A stretch of 64,000 nucleotides of DNA from BJGV01 sp965205785 (GCA_965205785.1 OZ242188.1:1984001-2048000), one strand, 5' to 3'; positions 53,596-61,589 are shown, counted from the first letter of the stretch. A program made the numbers and translations. The notes: generated by a model not told the origin, from the letters alone.

Positions 53596-54159
53596 TTATT
53601 CTTTGGTTAATGTCGGATATGCTTCTATATATACCCAGTCCTTATCTTTAGCAGGTATATGACAGCCACGACATTCAGTTTTATAATTAGTTGAAATATT
53701 TTTACTCTTATCATTCGGTTTATATAATGCCCAGCCCCAGCCATCTCCCCATATCCGATTACTGGCAAAGCGACCTTTTGTATCCTTAATCATTACAAAC
53801 CATTGCTTAATGCTACCCGTGGCATGGCTGACATTCTGGCCTGTAGTATAACCATCAGATTTAGATGTGCGTAATTCCTTGACGATTGTTGCACCATCAG
53901 GAAATTTCCCAGTTTTCTGATAAGTTTGTACTGTTTCCTTTTCCGTATATACGTCATGAAAACCACTTGCATCTCCCTCTGGTACAAACCATGAACCTAG
54001 ATGCACCATAAAAGTACGAAAACCGTATGGAAAACTAATATTTCCTTTCTTATCGACATACGGTGAAAACTTATCTTCGGCTACTGCCGGGGATAATAAT
54101 ACCAGACTGAGAATCACAGTAAAAACAGTACGAATAGAGATCATGAAAAAATAATTCAT
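53596..54159 (-). CDS. Cytochrome P460-family protein
   Basis: A 187-residue exported protein. The signal peptide ends near VAEDK (about residue 28). One c-type haem motif, CRGCH (about residues 164-168), lies near the C-terminus, as expected for P460 and cytochrome c'-beta. Family segments are FPYGFRTFMVHLGSW, FHDVYTEKETVQTYQKTGKFPDGATIVKEL and YVEAYPTL-like VYIEAYPTL. The Lys in IVKEL is a candidate for the lysine-porphyrin cross-link of true P460, unverified. Such proteins oxidise hydroxylamine or bind NO. It follows a second P460 gene (42 bp). Confidence 0.88.
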   Translation of the reverse strand: MNYFFMISIRTVFTVILSLVLLSPAVAEDKFSPYVDKKGNISFPYGFRTFMVHLGSWFVPEGDASGFHDVYTEKETVQTYQKTGKFPDGATIVKELRTSKSDGYTTGQNVSHATGSIKQWFVMIKDTKGRFASNRIWGDGWGWALYKPNDKSKNISTNYKTECRGCHIPAKDKDWVYIEAYPTLTKE

Positions 54160-54201
54160 TTTTAGTCCTCAAATTCAACTTACTTGAAAATTAATTGCCA
54201 C

Positions 54202-54837
54202 CTATTTTTTTTCGGTTGCTTTAGCTGCACGAAGCACCGGATAGTATTGGGTAAATACCCAGTCTTCTGCAGCAGAGGCTTCATGACAAGCATTGCATGA
54301 TTTCGCTGGAAGCAGCGTACTTGCAACTTTCAGTCCTTTATGTCCTTTAGTTGAGAAACTGAAATAAGCCCAGTTTCCTGGCTCGTTAGGAAAGTGTTTC
54401 TTGCTCTTGATAGTAGCCTCTAATCCAAGAAAATCACCCATAAAATATCCTTTGCCACTTACTGCAGCTTTTGATCCAACGCTAACTAATTCCTTAATCA
54501 GGATAGTTCCGTCACGAAATGTTCCTGTTTTTTTCCAGTGTGCCCAGCTTTTTGGGTCAATATACACGTTATGAAATTCAGGAAAAGCTGCTTTTCCGCC
54601 ATTCATATCATGAGGTGTAACCGGGGTACCTACATAAATCCACTCGCGGTATCCTACAGGGCGCTGCAACTGCCCATTATTAATCTTGTAATACTCTCCA
54701 CCCAGCACAGTTGGTAATTGTGGCATGTTGAAGCTAAACATCTCATTTGCATAGACAGTATTAACAGAAGCCACCTGTAGAGTTACACCTAATAAAATTC
54801 CATAAACCATAGATATTCCATATTTTTGTAAACGCAT
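54202..54837 (-). CDS. Cytochrome P460-family protein
   Basis: A 211-residue paralogue of the downstream gene. The signal peptide ends near VYANE (about residue 31). The single haem motif is CNACH (about residues 188-192). FHNVYIDPKSWAHWKKTGTFRDGTILIKEL aligns with the same segment of its neighbour, including a candidate cross-linking lysine in LIKEL. The two genes form an operon of paralogues. A 14-bp perfect inverted repeat lies 50-88 bp upstream. Nitric-oxide or hydroxylamine chemistry is the family function. Confidence 0.88.
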   Translation of the reverse strand: MRLQKYGISMVYGILLGVTLQVASVNTVYANEMFSFNMPQLPTVLGGEYYKINNGQLQRPVGYREWIYVGTPVTPHDMNGGKAAFPEFHNVYIDPKSWAHWKKTGTFRDGTILIKELVSVGSKAAVSGKGYFMGDFLGLEATIKSKKHFPNEPGNWAYFSFSTKGHKGLKVASTLLPAKSCNACHEASAAEDWVFTQYYPVLRAAKATEKK

Positions 54838-54886
54838 GATGGTCTCCTTATAAAAAATTTAACTTAAAATCTTTCTTTTCTTTTTT

Positions 54887-54925
54887 ATAAGTCTTTAATT
54901 CGATGTTTTACAATTAAAGACTTAT
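54887..54925. promoter_or_regulatory. Perfect 14-bp inverted repeat upstream of the P460 pair
   Basis: ATAAGTCTTTAATT (54887-54900) and AATTAAAGACTTAT (54912-54925) are exact complements with an 11-nt spacer. They begin 50 bp upstream of the first P460 gene, on the promoter side. No T-run follows in either direction, so an operator is more likely than a terminator. Confidence 0.55.
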
Positions 54926-54994
54926 ATTCGTAAATTTATTTGATCCAATTGGTCTCTTTTGATTGTCTTACGTATGACGTTGTAATCTTTCCAT

Positions 54995-55017
54995 ATCTTA
55001 CCTATAGAAGGTAAGAT
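54995..55017. terminator. Hairpin at the end of the DUF488 gene
   Basis: ATCTTACCT (54995-55003) and AGGTAAGAT (55009-55017) pair perfectly around ATAGA and overlap the DUF488 stop codon. There is no T-run. It may mark the end of the buf-ECF transcript. Confidence 0.45.
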
Positions 55018-55379
55018 TATCTTGCATGGCTTAAAAAAGATTGCAAAACAACGGCTTGGTTATGTAAGCGATCTGAGGCGGAAAAAAGAAGAGTAATAGT
55101 TCGGTTATCAGCTTTCTCAAAAATTTTTCTGACAATATCTTGTTTAGAAGAAAGTTCTTCAAAATAACTTAATCGAAATTCATTGAATTTCTTCTCTTCA
55201 TGATTAAACCATTTTCTAAGTGATGTTGTTGGTGCAAGATCCTTTGCCCAGAAATCTATATGAGCACCGGTTTTTTTCAACCCACGTGGCCACAGACGAT
55301 CAACTAAAATTCTCATGCCGTCATCCTCACTGGGTGGATCATAGACACGCTTGATTTGGATACTTTCTGATTTAACCAT
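55017..55379 (-). CDS. DUF488 family protein
   Basis: A 120-residue protein of the DUF488 family. IQIKRVYDPPSEDDGMRILVDRLWPRGLKK is its start signature, followed by WAKDLAPTTSLRKWFNHEE and a C-terminal TLLFSASDRLHNQAVVL. The fold is PTP-like in related structures but the enzyme activity is not settled. Its start overlaps the anti-sigma-like gene by 8 bp, so it belongs to that operon. Its role there is unknown. Confidence 0.85.
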   Translation of the reverse strand: MVKSESIQIKRVYDPPSEDDGMRILVDRLWPRGLKKTGAHIDFWAKDLAPTTSLRKWFNHEEKKFNEFRLSYFEELSSKQDIVRKIFEKADNRTITLLFSASDRLHNQAVVLQSFLSHAR

Positions 55380-55608
55380 TCAGTTTTCTAATTGCTTTTT
55401 TTAGGAGTGAATACTCCTCATGACATTCTGTACAGATAGACAAATGATGCTCAACAGCCTTTAGTGCATCTGAAGGAGACTTACCCATTAATTCTAATTC
55501 TGCAAACTCAGATACTGATGAAAGACATTGCTCACAATTTATTTCTTCATTCTTCGTTAGACTAATCAACTGCATCAGTCCATCTATCTCTTTCTTTGAA
55601 AGTGACAT
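55372..55608 (-). CDS. Zinc-finger anti-sigma factor candidate
   Basis: I start at the ATG at 55608, preceded by GAGGAA; this gives 78 residues, MSLSKKEIDGLMQLISLTKN. The motif HHLSICTECHEEY holds the H-x3-C-x2-C of ZAS anti-sigma factors, with CEQC upstream as additional cysteines. It has no membrane segment, so it would be a soluble redox- or metal-sensing regulator. It directly follows an ECF sigma gene (10-bp gap), the usual order for sigma/anti-sigma pairs. Confidence 0.72.
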   Translation of the reverse strand: MSLSKKEIDGLMQLISLTKNEEINCEQCLSSVSEFAELELMGKSPSDALKAVEHHLSICTECHEEYSLLKKAIRKLNG

Positions 55609-55618
55609 AATAAATTCC

Positions 55619-56230
55619 TCAATTAGCAAATATTGTCCGAATATCAGTCATTTTATAACCAACATCTTCAAGACCTTTTTTTAATCGTTTACGTGCATCA
55701 TGCGTTAATTTATATATGGCGTTTCGATTGCTACCAATATGCCTGGCAATCTCATCTTGTGGCATTTCTTTTAATTCGGCCAGCATGGCTATCCGCTGCT
55801 TCTCAGTTAAATTATTCTGAATTAAGCTATACATAATTCTAATTATTGCTTCTCTTTCTCTTAATATATTTGGTTCAGGGGAAGTATTAACAGAATTCTC
55901 TGGAACCAAACTTACGTCTGAAATTAATTCATCTAGAGAAACATCCTTCCATCTTCGACGCCTAAGCTCGCTTATAGCAACACGTATTGAAATAGACGTT
56001 GCCCACGTAAGAAACTGACTACGCCCTTCAAATTGTTTTAACCGGTTAAGTATACGAATAATTGAGTCCTGCACAGCATCTTCTAAAAATGCGTCATCAA
56101 CTAGCGCCCCGTTCCATACTGCTCCTCGCAAATTATAAATCAGGGCACTACGAAGATCTGAAAGGGCCTGATGTTGAACTGCACCTTCACTCCTCAGGTG
56201 TGTAAGCCACAACTCATTATCTCGTTTCAT
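55619..56230 (-). CDS. ECF-type RNA polymerase sigma factor (second of the locus)
   Basis: A 203-residue sigma-70 family protein with region 2 (about 45-110: LEDAVQDSIIRILNRLKQF, SQFLTWATSISIRVAISELRRR) and region 4 (about 140-190: LTEKQRIAMLAELKEMPQDEIARHIGSNRNAIYKLTHDARKRL). No region 3, which places it with ECF sigmas. It is the gene after doxX (87-bp gap) on the bufferin strand and precedes a zinc-finger anti-sigma candidate. So SigF could activate it as a second-tier regulator (inference). Confidence 0.85.
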   Translation of the reverse strand: MKRDNELWLTHLRSEGAVQHQALSDLRSALIYNLRGAVWNGALVDDAFLEDAVQDSIIRILNRLKQFEGRSQFLTWATSISIRVAISELRRRRWKDVSLDELISDVSLVPENSVNTSPEPNILREREAIIRIMYSLIQNNLTEKQRIAMLAELKEMPQDEIARHIGSNRNAIYKLTHDARKRLKKGLEDVGYKMTDIRTIFAN

Positions 56231-56317
56231 AGAATCTCAATTTTATGCTTATATCGATTGAAAAAATACTAGGCAGGCTCATAGAGATAATTATTTCAAT
56301 ACTTGTAGTTTAAGATT

Positions 56318-56761
56318 TTATATACTCGGATATTTTCTAACTCGCTTTAATATCCAGTAGTCTAGACCGAATTTACCACCTCCATGCGTAAACAAAATAC
56401 CTAGTAATAATAACCAATAATAGTGTTCAGTTGTATCAGGATAAATGAATATCTCAATTACAAGTGTCATAACAAACAAACCAATTGCACTAAATGGTGT
56501 CATTAAGCCAAGTATAAGTAATAAGGGTAAAACTAATTCCATAGAAGTTGCAAGATAAGCAGCAATCTCGTGTGAAAGTAGTGGAACCTTATATTCATCT
56601 TCAAATAGAGCTAGTGTCGTAGGCCAATTTTTAGTCTTTGTCAGCCCAGACATAAAAAAGATCTCAGCAATCCACAGTCTAACTACTAACAATGAAATAG
56701 CCTGAATCCATATGGCATTATTTATGAGTCTGCAACCAAGGGTATAGATATATCCGGTCAT
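56318..56761 (-). CDS. DoxX family membrane protein of the bufferin operon
   Basis: A 147-residue protein with four predicted membrane helices and the DoxX motif RLWIAEIFFMSGLTKTKNWP near residue 30. The last loop has THGGGKFGLDYWI. DoxX proteins form the membrane end of many bufferin operons, where they may link the peptide pathway to the respiratory chain. The start overlaps the DUF2063 stop by 4 bp, showing coupling. Confidence 0.87.
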   Translation of the reverse strand: MTGYIYTLGCRLINNAIWIQAISLLVVRLWIAEIFFMSGLTKTKNWPTTLALFEDEYKVPLLSHEIAAYLATSMELVLPLLLILGLMTPFSAIGLFVMTLVIEIFIYPDTTEHYYWLLLLGILFTHGGGKFGLDYWILKRVRKYPSI

Positions 56762-57528
56762 TTATCACCATCCGCATATATAAATACTCCTGAGGATAAA
56801 ACCTGGGCAAATTCTTGTTGAAATGTAGTTAGATTCTCTATCCCATCACTAGATTGAAACATCGCCTGACCAAAACTTTTTCCCTCCTGACAATTCATGA
56901 GTAATTTTTTTAAAGATTCAGATATATTTTGTAAATAAACATCATCATTCTGGTCGCGCCAAATTAGAATAGTCTGTTGAATTTTTTGAAGCTCTATAAT
57001 GCCAATTCTATTTTTCTGATGCTCCTGCCAAATCTCCAGTGCATTAAAATTCAGTTCAATATAATGGGCCCCAGGATGAAGGGATGCAATAAAATTAGGC
57101 TGCTCTGAGATTAAATTAGTTAATCCATTGAAGTCTAATGCTACAGCGTCATCTGCAATCGTTGCCTGAAAATATGCCCATTCAATAGCAGCTACATCAG
57201 GAAGATAAGGCCATGCGGCAGCAGGTTCAAATGCGCTCAAGAATGAGGAAAATTCTTCTCCATATTTATGACGATTTCCGGTAATCTGAGAAAACTTCTC
57301 AATATAAAAGCGCGCTAGAGTCCTAAAATAATTTTCTCCGACTATCTTTTGTAGAACAGGATAAGTTGTAGCTAGAACATCTGTTAAACCAAGCGCTGTG
57401 TTATTGTAATAAATATCTAGTCTTTCGGATGAATGAAGTTTATAGTCATTTAGATAACCAATACTAGTTTGCTCACCTGTGTAAACATCATGTATAAAGG
57501 CAGATTGAATGTCACGAAGTGTAGGCAT
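56758..57528 (-). CDS. bufC: DUF2063 protein, bufferin partner BufC
   Basis: A 256-residue protein with the DUF2063 (putative DNA-binding, now RiPP recognition) fold: LRDIQSAFIHDVYTGEQ at the start, YYNNTALGLTDVLATTYPVLQKIVGENYF (about 40-68) and LPDVAAIEWAYFQA (about 120). In bufferin systems BufC forms the complex with BufB and guides the precursor peptide. It overlaps bufB by 17 bp. Together they are predicted to modify cysteines of BufA. Confidence 0.9.
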   Translation of the reverse strand: MPTLRDIQSAFIHDVYTGEQTSIGYLNDYKLHSSERLDIYYNNTALGLTDVLATTYPVLQKIVGENYFRTLARFYIEKFSQITGNRHKYGEEFSSFLSAFEPAAAWPYLPDVAAIEWAYFQATIADDAVALDFNGLTNLISEQPNFIASLHPGAHYIELNFNALEIWQEHQKNRIGIIELQKIQQTILIWRDQNDDVYLQNISESLKKLLMNCQEGKSFGQAMFQSSDGIENLTTFQQEFAQVLSSGVFIYADGDK

Positions 57529-58375
57529 TGAATTCTTCTTTAACTTGCTTGTTTATTATGATATTAGCTTTATTCGCTTCAGCTACAAGGACATCCAATA
57601 CAGGGATATCGACATCCCATTCAATTAAGGTTTTTACGTCTGAGAACCGGTTTAACGCATATTCATACAGATCCCATACTTCGGGGTATACAGGTTTACC
57701 ATGTGTATCTAAATAAATTTTCTCACCATTCTCGAGTTTATTAATTTGATATCCAGCAAGATGAAATTCTTTAACTCGCCCATCTACACGAATGCTATCA
57801 ATATAAGCTTTTGGATCATAATCAAGATTATGTGCGCTTACACGAATATTATTAATATCAAGTAAAAGTCCGCAACCACTCCTTTCAGCAAGTTCATTTA
57901 AAAACTCAGGCTCACTATAATCAAAATTATCAAAGGCAAGATAATTTGATGGATTCTCAATCAATATTTGCCGCCCAATCTTGTCCTGAAATTCTGAGAC
58001 ATGATCAACAAAAATATCCATAGCCTCATTAATAAAAGGGATAGGCAACAAATCAGGTACATGAGTATGATTGTAAGCACTCCAACTCAAGTGTTCTGAT
58101 ACAAAAATTGGATTAATTTCATCCACAAGTGATTTAATTTGGCTAAGATGTTTCTGATCAAGTCCGTCGGCGCGCCCTAATGAGAGACCAACACCATGAA
58201 GGGAAAGTGGATATACCTCAGCAATCTGTAAAAGTAATTTACGGGGCTTACCACCTCCAAAATAATTCTCGGAGTGCGCCTCTAAAAACCCAACTTTCAC
58301 TTCAGAAGTTAAGAGTTCCCGCACATGCGGCGCTCTCAATCCAATACCGGATAATTCAGATGGATTATACTGCAC
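57512..58375 (-). CDS. bufB: DUF692 multinuclear iron enzyme BufB
   Basis: A 287-residue TIM-barrel enzyme of the MNIO (DUF692) family related to MbnB. Metal ligands are in EAHSENYFGGG, SLHGVGLSLG, VSEHLSWSAYNH, ILIENPSNYLAF, LLLDINNIRVSAHN, EFHLAGYQ and DTHGKPVYPEVW/LIEWDVDIP. Such enzymes oxidise cysteines of ribosomally made peptides; bufferin BufB makes thiooxazole-type residues that bind copper. It is 28 bp after bufA and overlaps bufC. Confidence 0.92.
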   Translation of the reverse strand: MQYNPSELSGIGLRAPHVRELLTSEVKVGFLEAHSENYFGGGKPRKLLLQIAEVYPLSLHGVGLSLGRADGLDQKHLSQIKSLVDEINPIFVSEHLSWSAYNHTHVPDLLPIPFINEAMDIFVDHVSEFQDKIGRQILIENPSNYLAFDNFDYSEPEFLNELAERSGCGLLLDINNIRVSAHNLDYDPKAYIDSIRVDGRVKEFHLAGYQINKLENGEKIYLDTHGKPVYPEVWDLYEYALNRFSDVKTLIEWDVDIPVLDVLVAEANKANIIINKQVKEEFNAYTS

Positions 58376-58403
58376 GGTAGGAACCAGGGAGGTTTAACTG
58401 TTA

Positions 58404-58658
58404 TTATTTAACGCTGCCACCAACAATCTTTTCACAGGTACCAGTTGGAACATATACCCACTCATTTGCATCACCATCTTTTTTTGCTTTACCGGCACAA
58501 CTATGTCCGTTAGCAGCACAATCATTTTGACCTGCCTTTGCTATACCGGCACATTTTTCAAATCCTTCTTTAGCTTGTACATCAGGAACCATCATTGCAG
58601 CTCCTGCAACAAAAATAGCCAACGCAGCCGCGGAATGGAGAGATTTTGAGAATTGCAT
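58404..58658 (-). CDS. bufA: Bufferin precursor peptide BufA (DUF2282)
   Basis: An 84-residue precursor. The signal peptide covers about 1-29 (cut after VQA). The core has four cysteines, Cys36, Cys47, Cys54 and Cys75 (C-x10-C-x6-C-x20-C), in the DUF2282 pattern EKCAGIAKAGQNDCAANGHS, then CAGK and GTCEKIVGGSVK. After modification by BufB/BufC it should be exported to the periplasm to chelate copper. AAGGAA precedes the ATG. A SigF-type promoter motif is at 58774-58748 on this strand. Confidence 0.92.
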   Translation of the reverse strand: MQFSKSLHSAAALAIFVAGAAMMVPDVQAKEGFEKCAGIAKAGQNDCAANGHSCAGKAKKDGDANEWVYVPTGTCEKIVGGSVK

Positions 58659-58747
58659 AACTTAGATTCCTTATTGATTAGTTTTAAATGTGTAGAAAAA
58701 AACTTCCTGCTAAAATAATAACAGACATAATTCTTTTCATGGATATT

Positions 58748-58774
58748 AATACGCAGGATAACTAAATTGGTTAC
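58748..58774 (-). promoter_or_regulatory. SigF-type ECF promoter of the bufferin operon
   Basis: On the minus strand GTAACC (58774-58769), a 15-nt spacer and CGTATT (58753-58748). It is about 90 bp before the bufA ATG. The -35 GTAACC equals the one I recall for Caulobacter SigF; the -10 begins CG in both. Confidence 0.75.
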
Positions 58775-58800
58775 ACTCTAAAACTATTTAGAATTTAAAT

Positions 58801-58828
58801 GTAACCATACACCTATTGAATACGTATA
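58801..58828 (+). promoter_or_regulatory. SigF-type ECF autoregulatory promoter of sigF
   Basis: GTAACC (58801-58806), a 16-nt spacer and CGTATA (58823-58828) end 12 nt before the sigF ATG at 58841. The transcript would have almost no leader. Divergent to the bufA copy, so the 180-bp gap holds two oppositely directed sites. Confidence 0.7.
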
Positions 58829-58840
58829 ACAAAGAAGTTA

Positions 58841-59377
58841 ATGACGAAATATAACAGCGAAAAATGGGACGAATGGATAAGTGCCGTTTTAAAAGGCGAC
58901 CAAAATGCATATCGTCTACTGTTGACTAGTTTGCGTCTCTGGCTTACCACCTATTTTACAAAACGTGTTCACTCCAACGTTGTGGAGGATTTAACTCAAG
59001 ATACTTTATTGACGTTACATGCTAAGCGCCAGACTTTTGATCCCCAGTATTCGTTCGGCCCCTGGATTGCTGCGGTTGCTCGTCATCGTTGGATAGATCA
59101 TATGCGCGCAACATTAAAATATGTGGAGACTCAGTTGGAAGATGATTATCCCTCTCAGGAAACAGAACGGGATATTTGTGCAAAACACGATGTCAAAATC
59201 TTACTAAAACTTATCGCCCCCCCTCAAGCAAAGGTAATTGAGTTAGTTAAACTTAAGGAATTTTCTATTGAAGAAGTATCTAGACAAACTGGTCATAGTC
59301 CATCTTCGGTTAAAGTTATGGTCCATCGAGGTATGAAAAAAATGATGACTGCAGTAGAAGAGGTCCAGGATGACTGA
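58841..59377 (+). CDS. sigF: ECF RNA polymerase sigma factor, SigF-like
   Basis: A 178-residue ECF sigma with region 2 (about 20-90, VVEDLTQDTLLTLHAKRQTF and WIAAVARHRWIDHMR) and region 4 (about 120-168, VIELVKLKEFSIEEVSRQTG). It is followed by an NrsF-type anti-sigma (the ATG I use lies 14 bp after its stop), and it is divergent from bufA. This arrangement matches Caulobacter sigF-nrsF facing bufferin genes. The preferred promoter motif is seen on both sides. Little or no 5' leader is predicted, so initiation may be leaderless. Confidence 0.88.
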   Translation: MTKYNSEKWDEWISAVLKGDQNAYRLLLTSLRLWLTTYFTKRVHSNVVEDLTQDTLLTLHAKRQTFDPQYSFGPWIAAVARHRWIDHMRATLKYVETQLEDDYPSQETERDICAKHDVKILLKLIAPPQAKVIELVKLKEFSIEEVSRQTGHSPSSVKVMVHRGMKKMMTAVEEVQDD

Positions 59378-59391
59378 AAAGGATGTCGAGA

Positions 59392-60033
59392 ATGACTGAC
59401 CAACTAATTGAACGTTTGGTAGGTGACCTTAAGCCACAGGATCTACTTATAGACTCAAAGCTTTGGGCACACTGTACTGTATGCCTAATAGTACTAGCAG
59501 GAGCAGTACTGGCAATTATGGGTTTACGTGCAGATTATCCGAACGCCCTAGAAAACGGTGCTATGTTCTGGAAACCAGGGATTTTCCTTGTCTGCTGGAT
59601 TGGAAGCATATTTCTTATATTAGACTTTTCTAGACCGACTGGAAAAATTAATAAATGGCACTTTACTCCTATCCTACTAGCAATAGCTGTTTTTCTATGG
59701 CAGATCATTAACCAGTTACCTATTATTCTTACATCTGAAGCAATTACAAGTCTGTACGATCCTAACAATGTTTATTGCCTTGCCGTTATTATTGGCGGTG
59801 GTGGAATGACTATGGCTATATCCTGGAAATTTTGGTTTGCCAAAACAGCTTCTCCAAAACCTTCCACTTTAGGCGTACTAGCTGGATTTAATGTGGGTTG
59901 CCTTGCTGCAACAGCATATGCCTTACACTGCAATAAGGATGGCATATTATATATACTTGTCTTTTACGGAATACCTATATTGGCATTGACTGTATTTGGA
60001 AATTTTTTAAGTAAAAAACTACTGCAGTGGTGA
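59392..60033 (+). CDS. nrsF: NrsF-type (DUF1109) membrane anti-sigma factor
   Basis: I use the ATG at 59392 (213 residues), which has AAAAGGA at a normal distance; the ATG at 59383 lies inside that site. The protein begins MTDQLIERLVGDLKP and has six membrane helices. NrsF holds SigF at the membrane and in Caulobacter depends on two cysteines for release by metal stress; here cysteines lie at the membrane (HCTVCLIVLAG, FLVCWIGS, GFNVGCLAA, YALHCNKDG). It shares an operon with sigF. Confidence 0.9.
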   Translation: MTDQLIERLVGDLKPQDLLIDSKLWAHCTVCLIVLAGAVLAIMGLRADYPNALENGAMFWKPGIFLVCWIGSIFLILDFSRPTGKINKWHFTPILLAIAVFLWQIINQLPIILTSEAITSLYDPNNVYCLAVIIGGGGMTMAISWKFWFAKTASPKPSTLGVLAGFNVGCLAATAYALHCNKDGILYILVFYGIPILALTVFGNFLSKKLLQW

Positions 60034-60144
60034 GATAATTTAAAAAAGAATTTCTCTCACAACTCACATTCTTTATTGGAAATTTTAAGAGCTTATTGGT
60101 GACTTTAACTTAATCTGCATTTTAGTAAGACCTAATTTCATAGA

Positions 60145-60801
60145 TTAGTAATATCGCTGGCTATGTTTACTGCCATGTCTACCATGATTTTTATAACCCC
60201 CATGCCCTCCACCATGCATGCCGTGCTTCATTTTCATGGTTTTAAGTTGCTCTCTTTGTTCAGCCGTTAAAATTGCATGTACAACATTACGACTTCTAAT
60301 ATGCTGCTCAAGCATAGCTTTAAATGACTCTACATGTTCATCACCCAACTTACGTAAAGTAGCATCATCAGTACTAGGTTTCATACTTGCATAGTGAAAG
60401 CGCATCATGCTTTTGCGATTCTTTTTTCTAAATTGCTTATGTTCCTGTGCCTGTTTCATGTGTAATCTGACAATTCTACCAAGCTGCGCATCAGAAAGTT
60501 CTAGCTCATCTGCATGAGTAGCTATCATATGTGCATAACTATGGCCCCCATGCCTAGATCTGCCCGACATATGGCCCATCATACCACCACTACTTTTGTG
60601 CATTCCTTTTTTATTCTGACAACCTTTCTTCTCACTATTCTGATTATTACAACCCCCATGACCTCCATGTTGGCCAGTCTGCGCTACTATAATTGGTTGA
60701 TCCTCATTCGCCCTATCAAGCTTGGAAGCTGACACTGTAGTAAAAGTAAAAATAAGTGTCATTCCGATAATAGCTGGAATCATAGTTTTTCTGTAAGGCA
60801 T
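60145..60801 (-). CDS. His-rich periplasmic LTXXQ/Spy-like metal-stress protein
   Basis: I use the ATG at 60801, with AGGAGAA upstream; the longer frame to 60894 has no signal. The 218-residue protein has a signal peptide (about 1-22, TTVSA), a His/Gly/Met-rich block (GQHGGHGGCNNQN, HKSSGGMMGHMSGRSRHGGHS), a helical CpxP/Spy domain with LSDAQLGRIVRLHMKQAQ and LTAEQREQLKTMK, and a second His-rich tail. The composition predicts binding of copper, nickel or zinc in the periplasm. It is close to the bufferin genes but not in their operon. Confidence 0.75.
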   Translation of the reverse strand: MPYRKTMIPAIIGMTLIFTFTTVSASKLDRANEDQPIIVAQTGQHGGHGGCNNQNSEKKGCQNKKGMHKSSGGMMGHMSGRSRHGGHSYAHMIATHADELELSDAQLGRIVRLHMKQAQEHKQFRKKNRKSMMRFHYASMKPSTDDATLRKLGDEHVESFKAMLEQHIRSRNVVHAILTAEQREQLKTMKMKHGMHGGGHGGYKNHGRHGSKHSQRYY

Positions 60802-61041
60802 AGTAAATTCTCCTGAAAATTTATAAATTGTTCTAATTATTAGTTGCCACAAACAGCATACATGTACATATTTTAATGAAACAGGAAGAATCAAATCAAA
60901 GCAGACATGAATGTACTATTTAAATATAAGCCATGCTTATTAATTTGAGATCAATATTACCAGGAAGTTCCCAATAATAATAAAGCCTACATTAAATTTT
61001 AGCTTCTAAAAATTTTACGAATCCAAGAGATGGAAGTAATT

Positions 61042-61073
61042 ACATAATCTGTGATTTTACTCACAGATTATGT
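61042..61073. repeat. Perfect 13-bp inverted repeat
   Basis: ACATAATCTGTGA (61042-61054) and TCACAGATTATGT (61061-61073) are exact complements around TTTTAC. It lies in the gap between divergent genes, 94 bp before a small ORF. The following TTTACAAATTTT is not a clean T-run, so an operator is as likely as a terminator. Confidence 0.5.
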
Positions 61074-61166
61074 TTACAAATTTTAATATTATGATTACCG
61101 GTTTATCAGAATAACAGGGATATAAAATTTATTAACCTTAGTTAATATAAAAGGAAAGAGTAAATC

Positions 61167-61388
61167 ATGTATAAAAAAATGGCACTTAGTTCCAGAACTG
61201 CCGCTAGTAAAACAAAAAGGCAGAAAGTATTAAAAGAAAAAATAGGAAAAAAACAGCATGGCCTAATCAATAGCTTACATAAATGGGGAGAAGATTATTA
61301 CGGAGCAGAAGATTATTATGAAAAACCAGTCAGCAGTATACCCAAGAAAAATTATTACAATGATTTTCAGAAAAAAGCCGATAAATAA
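61167..61388 (+). CDS. Small basic protein, uncharacterised
   Basis: A 73-residue ORF with AAAGGAAAGAG before the ATG. It is Lys/Tyr rich: MYKKMALSSRTAASKTKRQ at the start, then KWGEDYYGAEDYYEKP and NYYNDFQKKADK. No signal or membrane segment. It may bind nucleic acid or a partner; no family recognised. Confidence 0.5.
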   Translation: MYKKMALSSRTAASKTKRQKVLKEKIGKKQHGLINSLHKWGEDYYGAEDYYEKPVSSIPKKNYYNDFQKKADK

Positions 61389-61589
61389 TTATTGTTATTG
61401 ATAATCTTAACTGATTCCGAATATTTAATAGCAAAATCCTACAACATTTAAAGTGGCTATAATTACTATTTAATTTATATTTATCAATTAAGTATAGCTA
61501 TGCTCCAATATTAATTATTACTAGTAATTTTTTATGTAATGCCAGAATACGGCCGTTAAATTATTAGCTATTTAGTTGGACTGCTTCTT

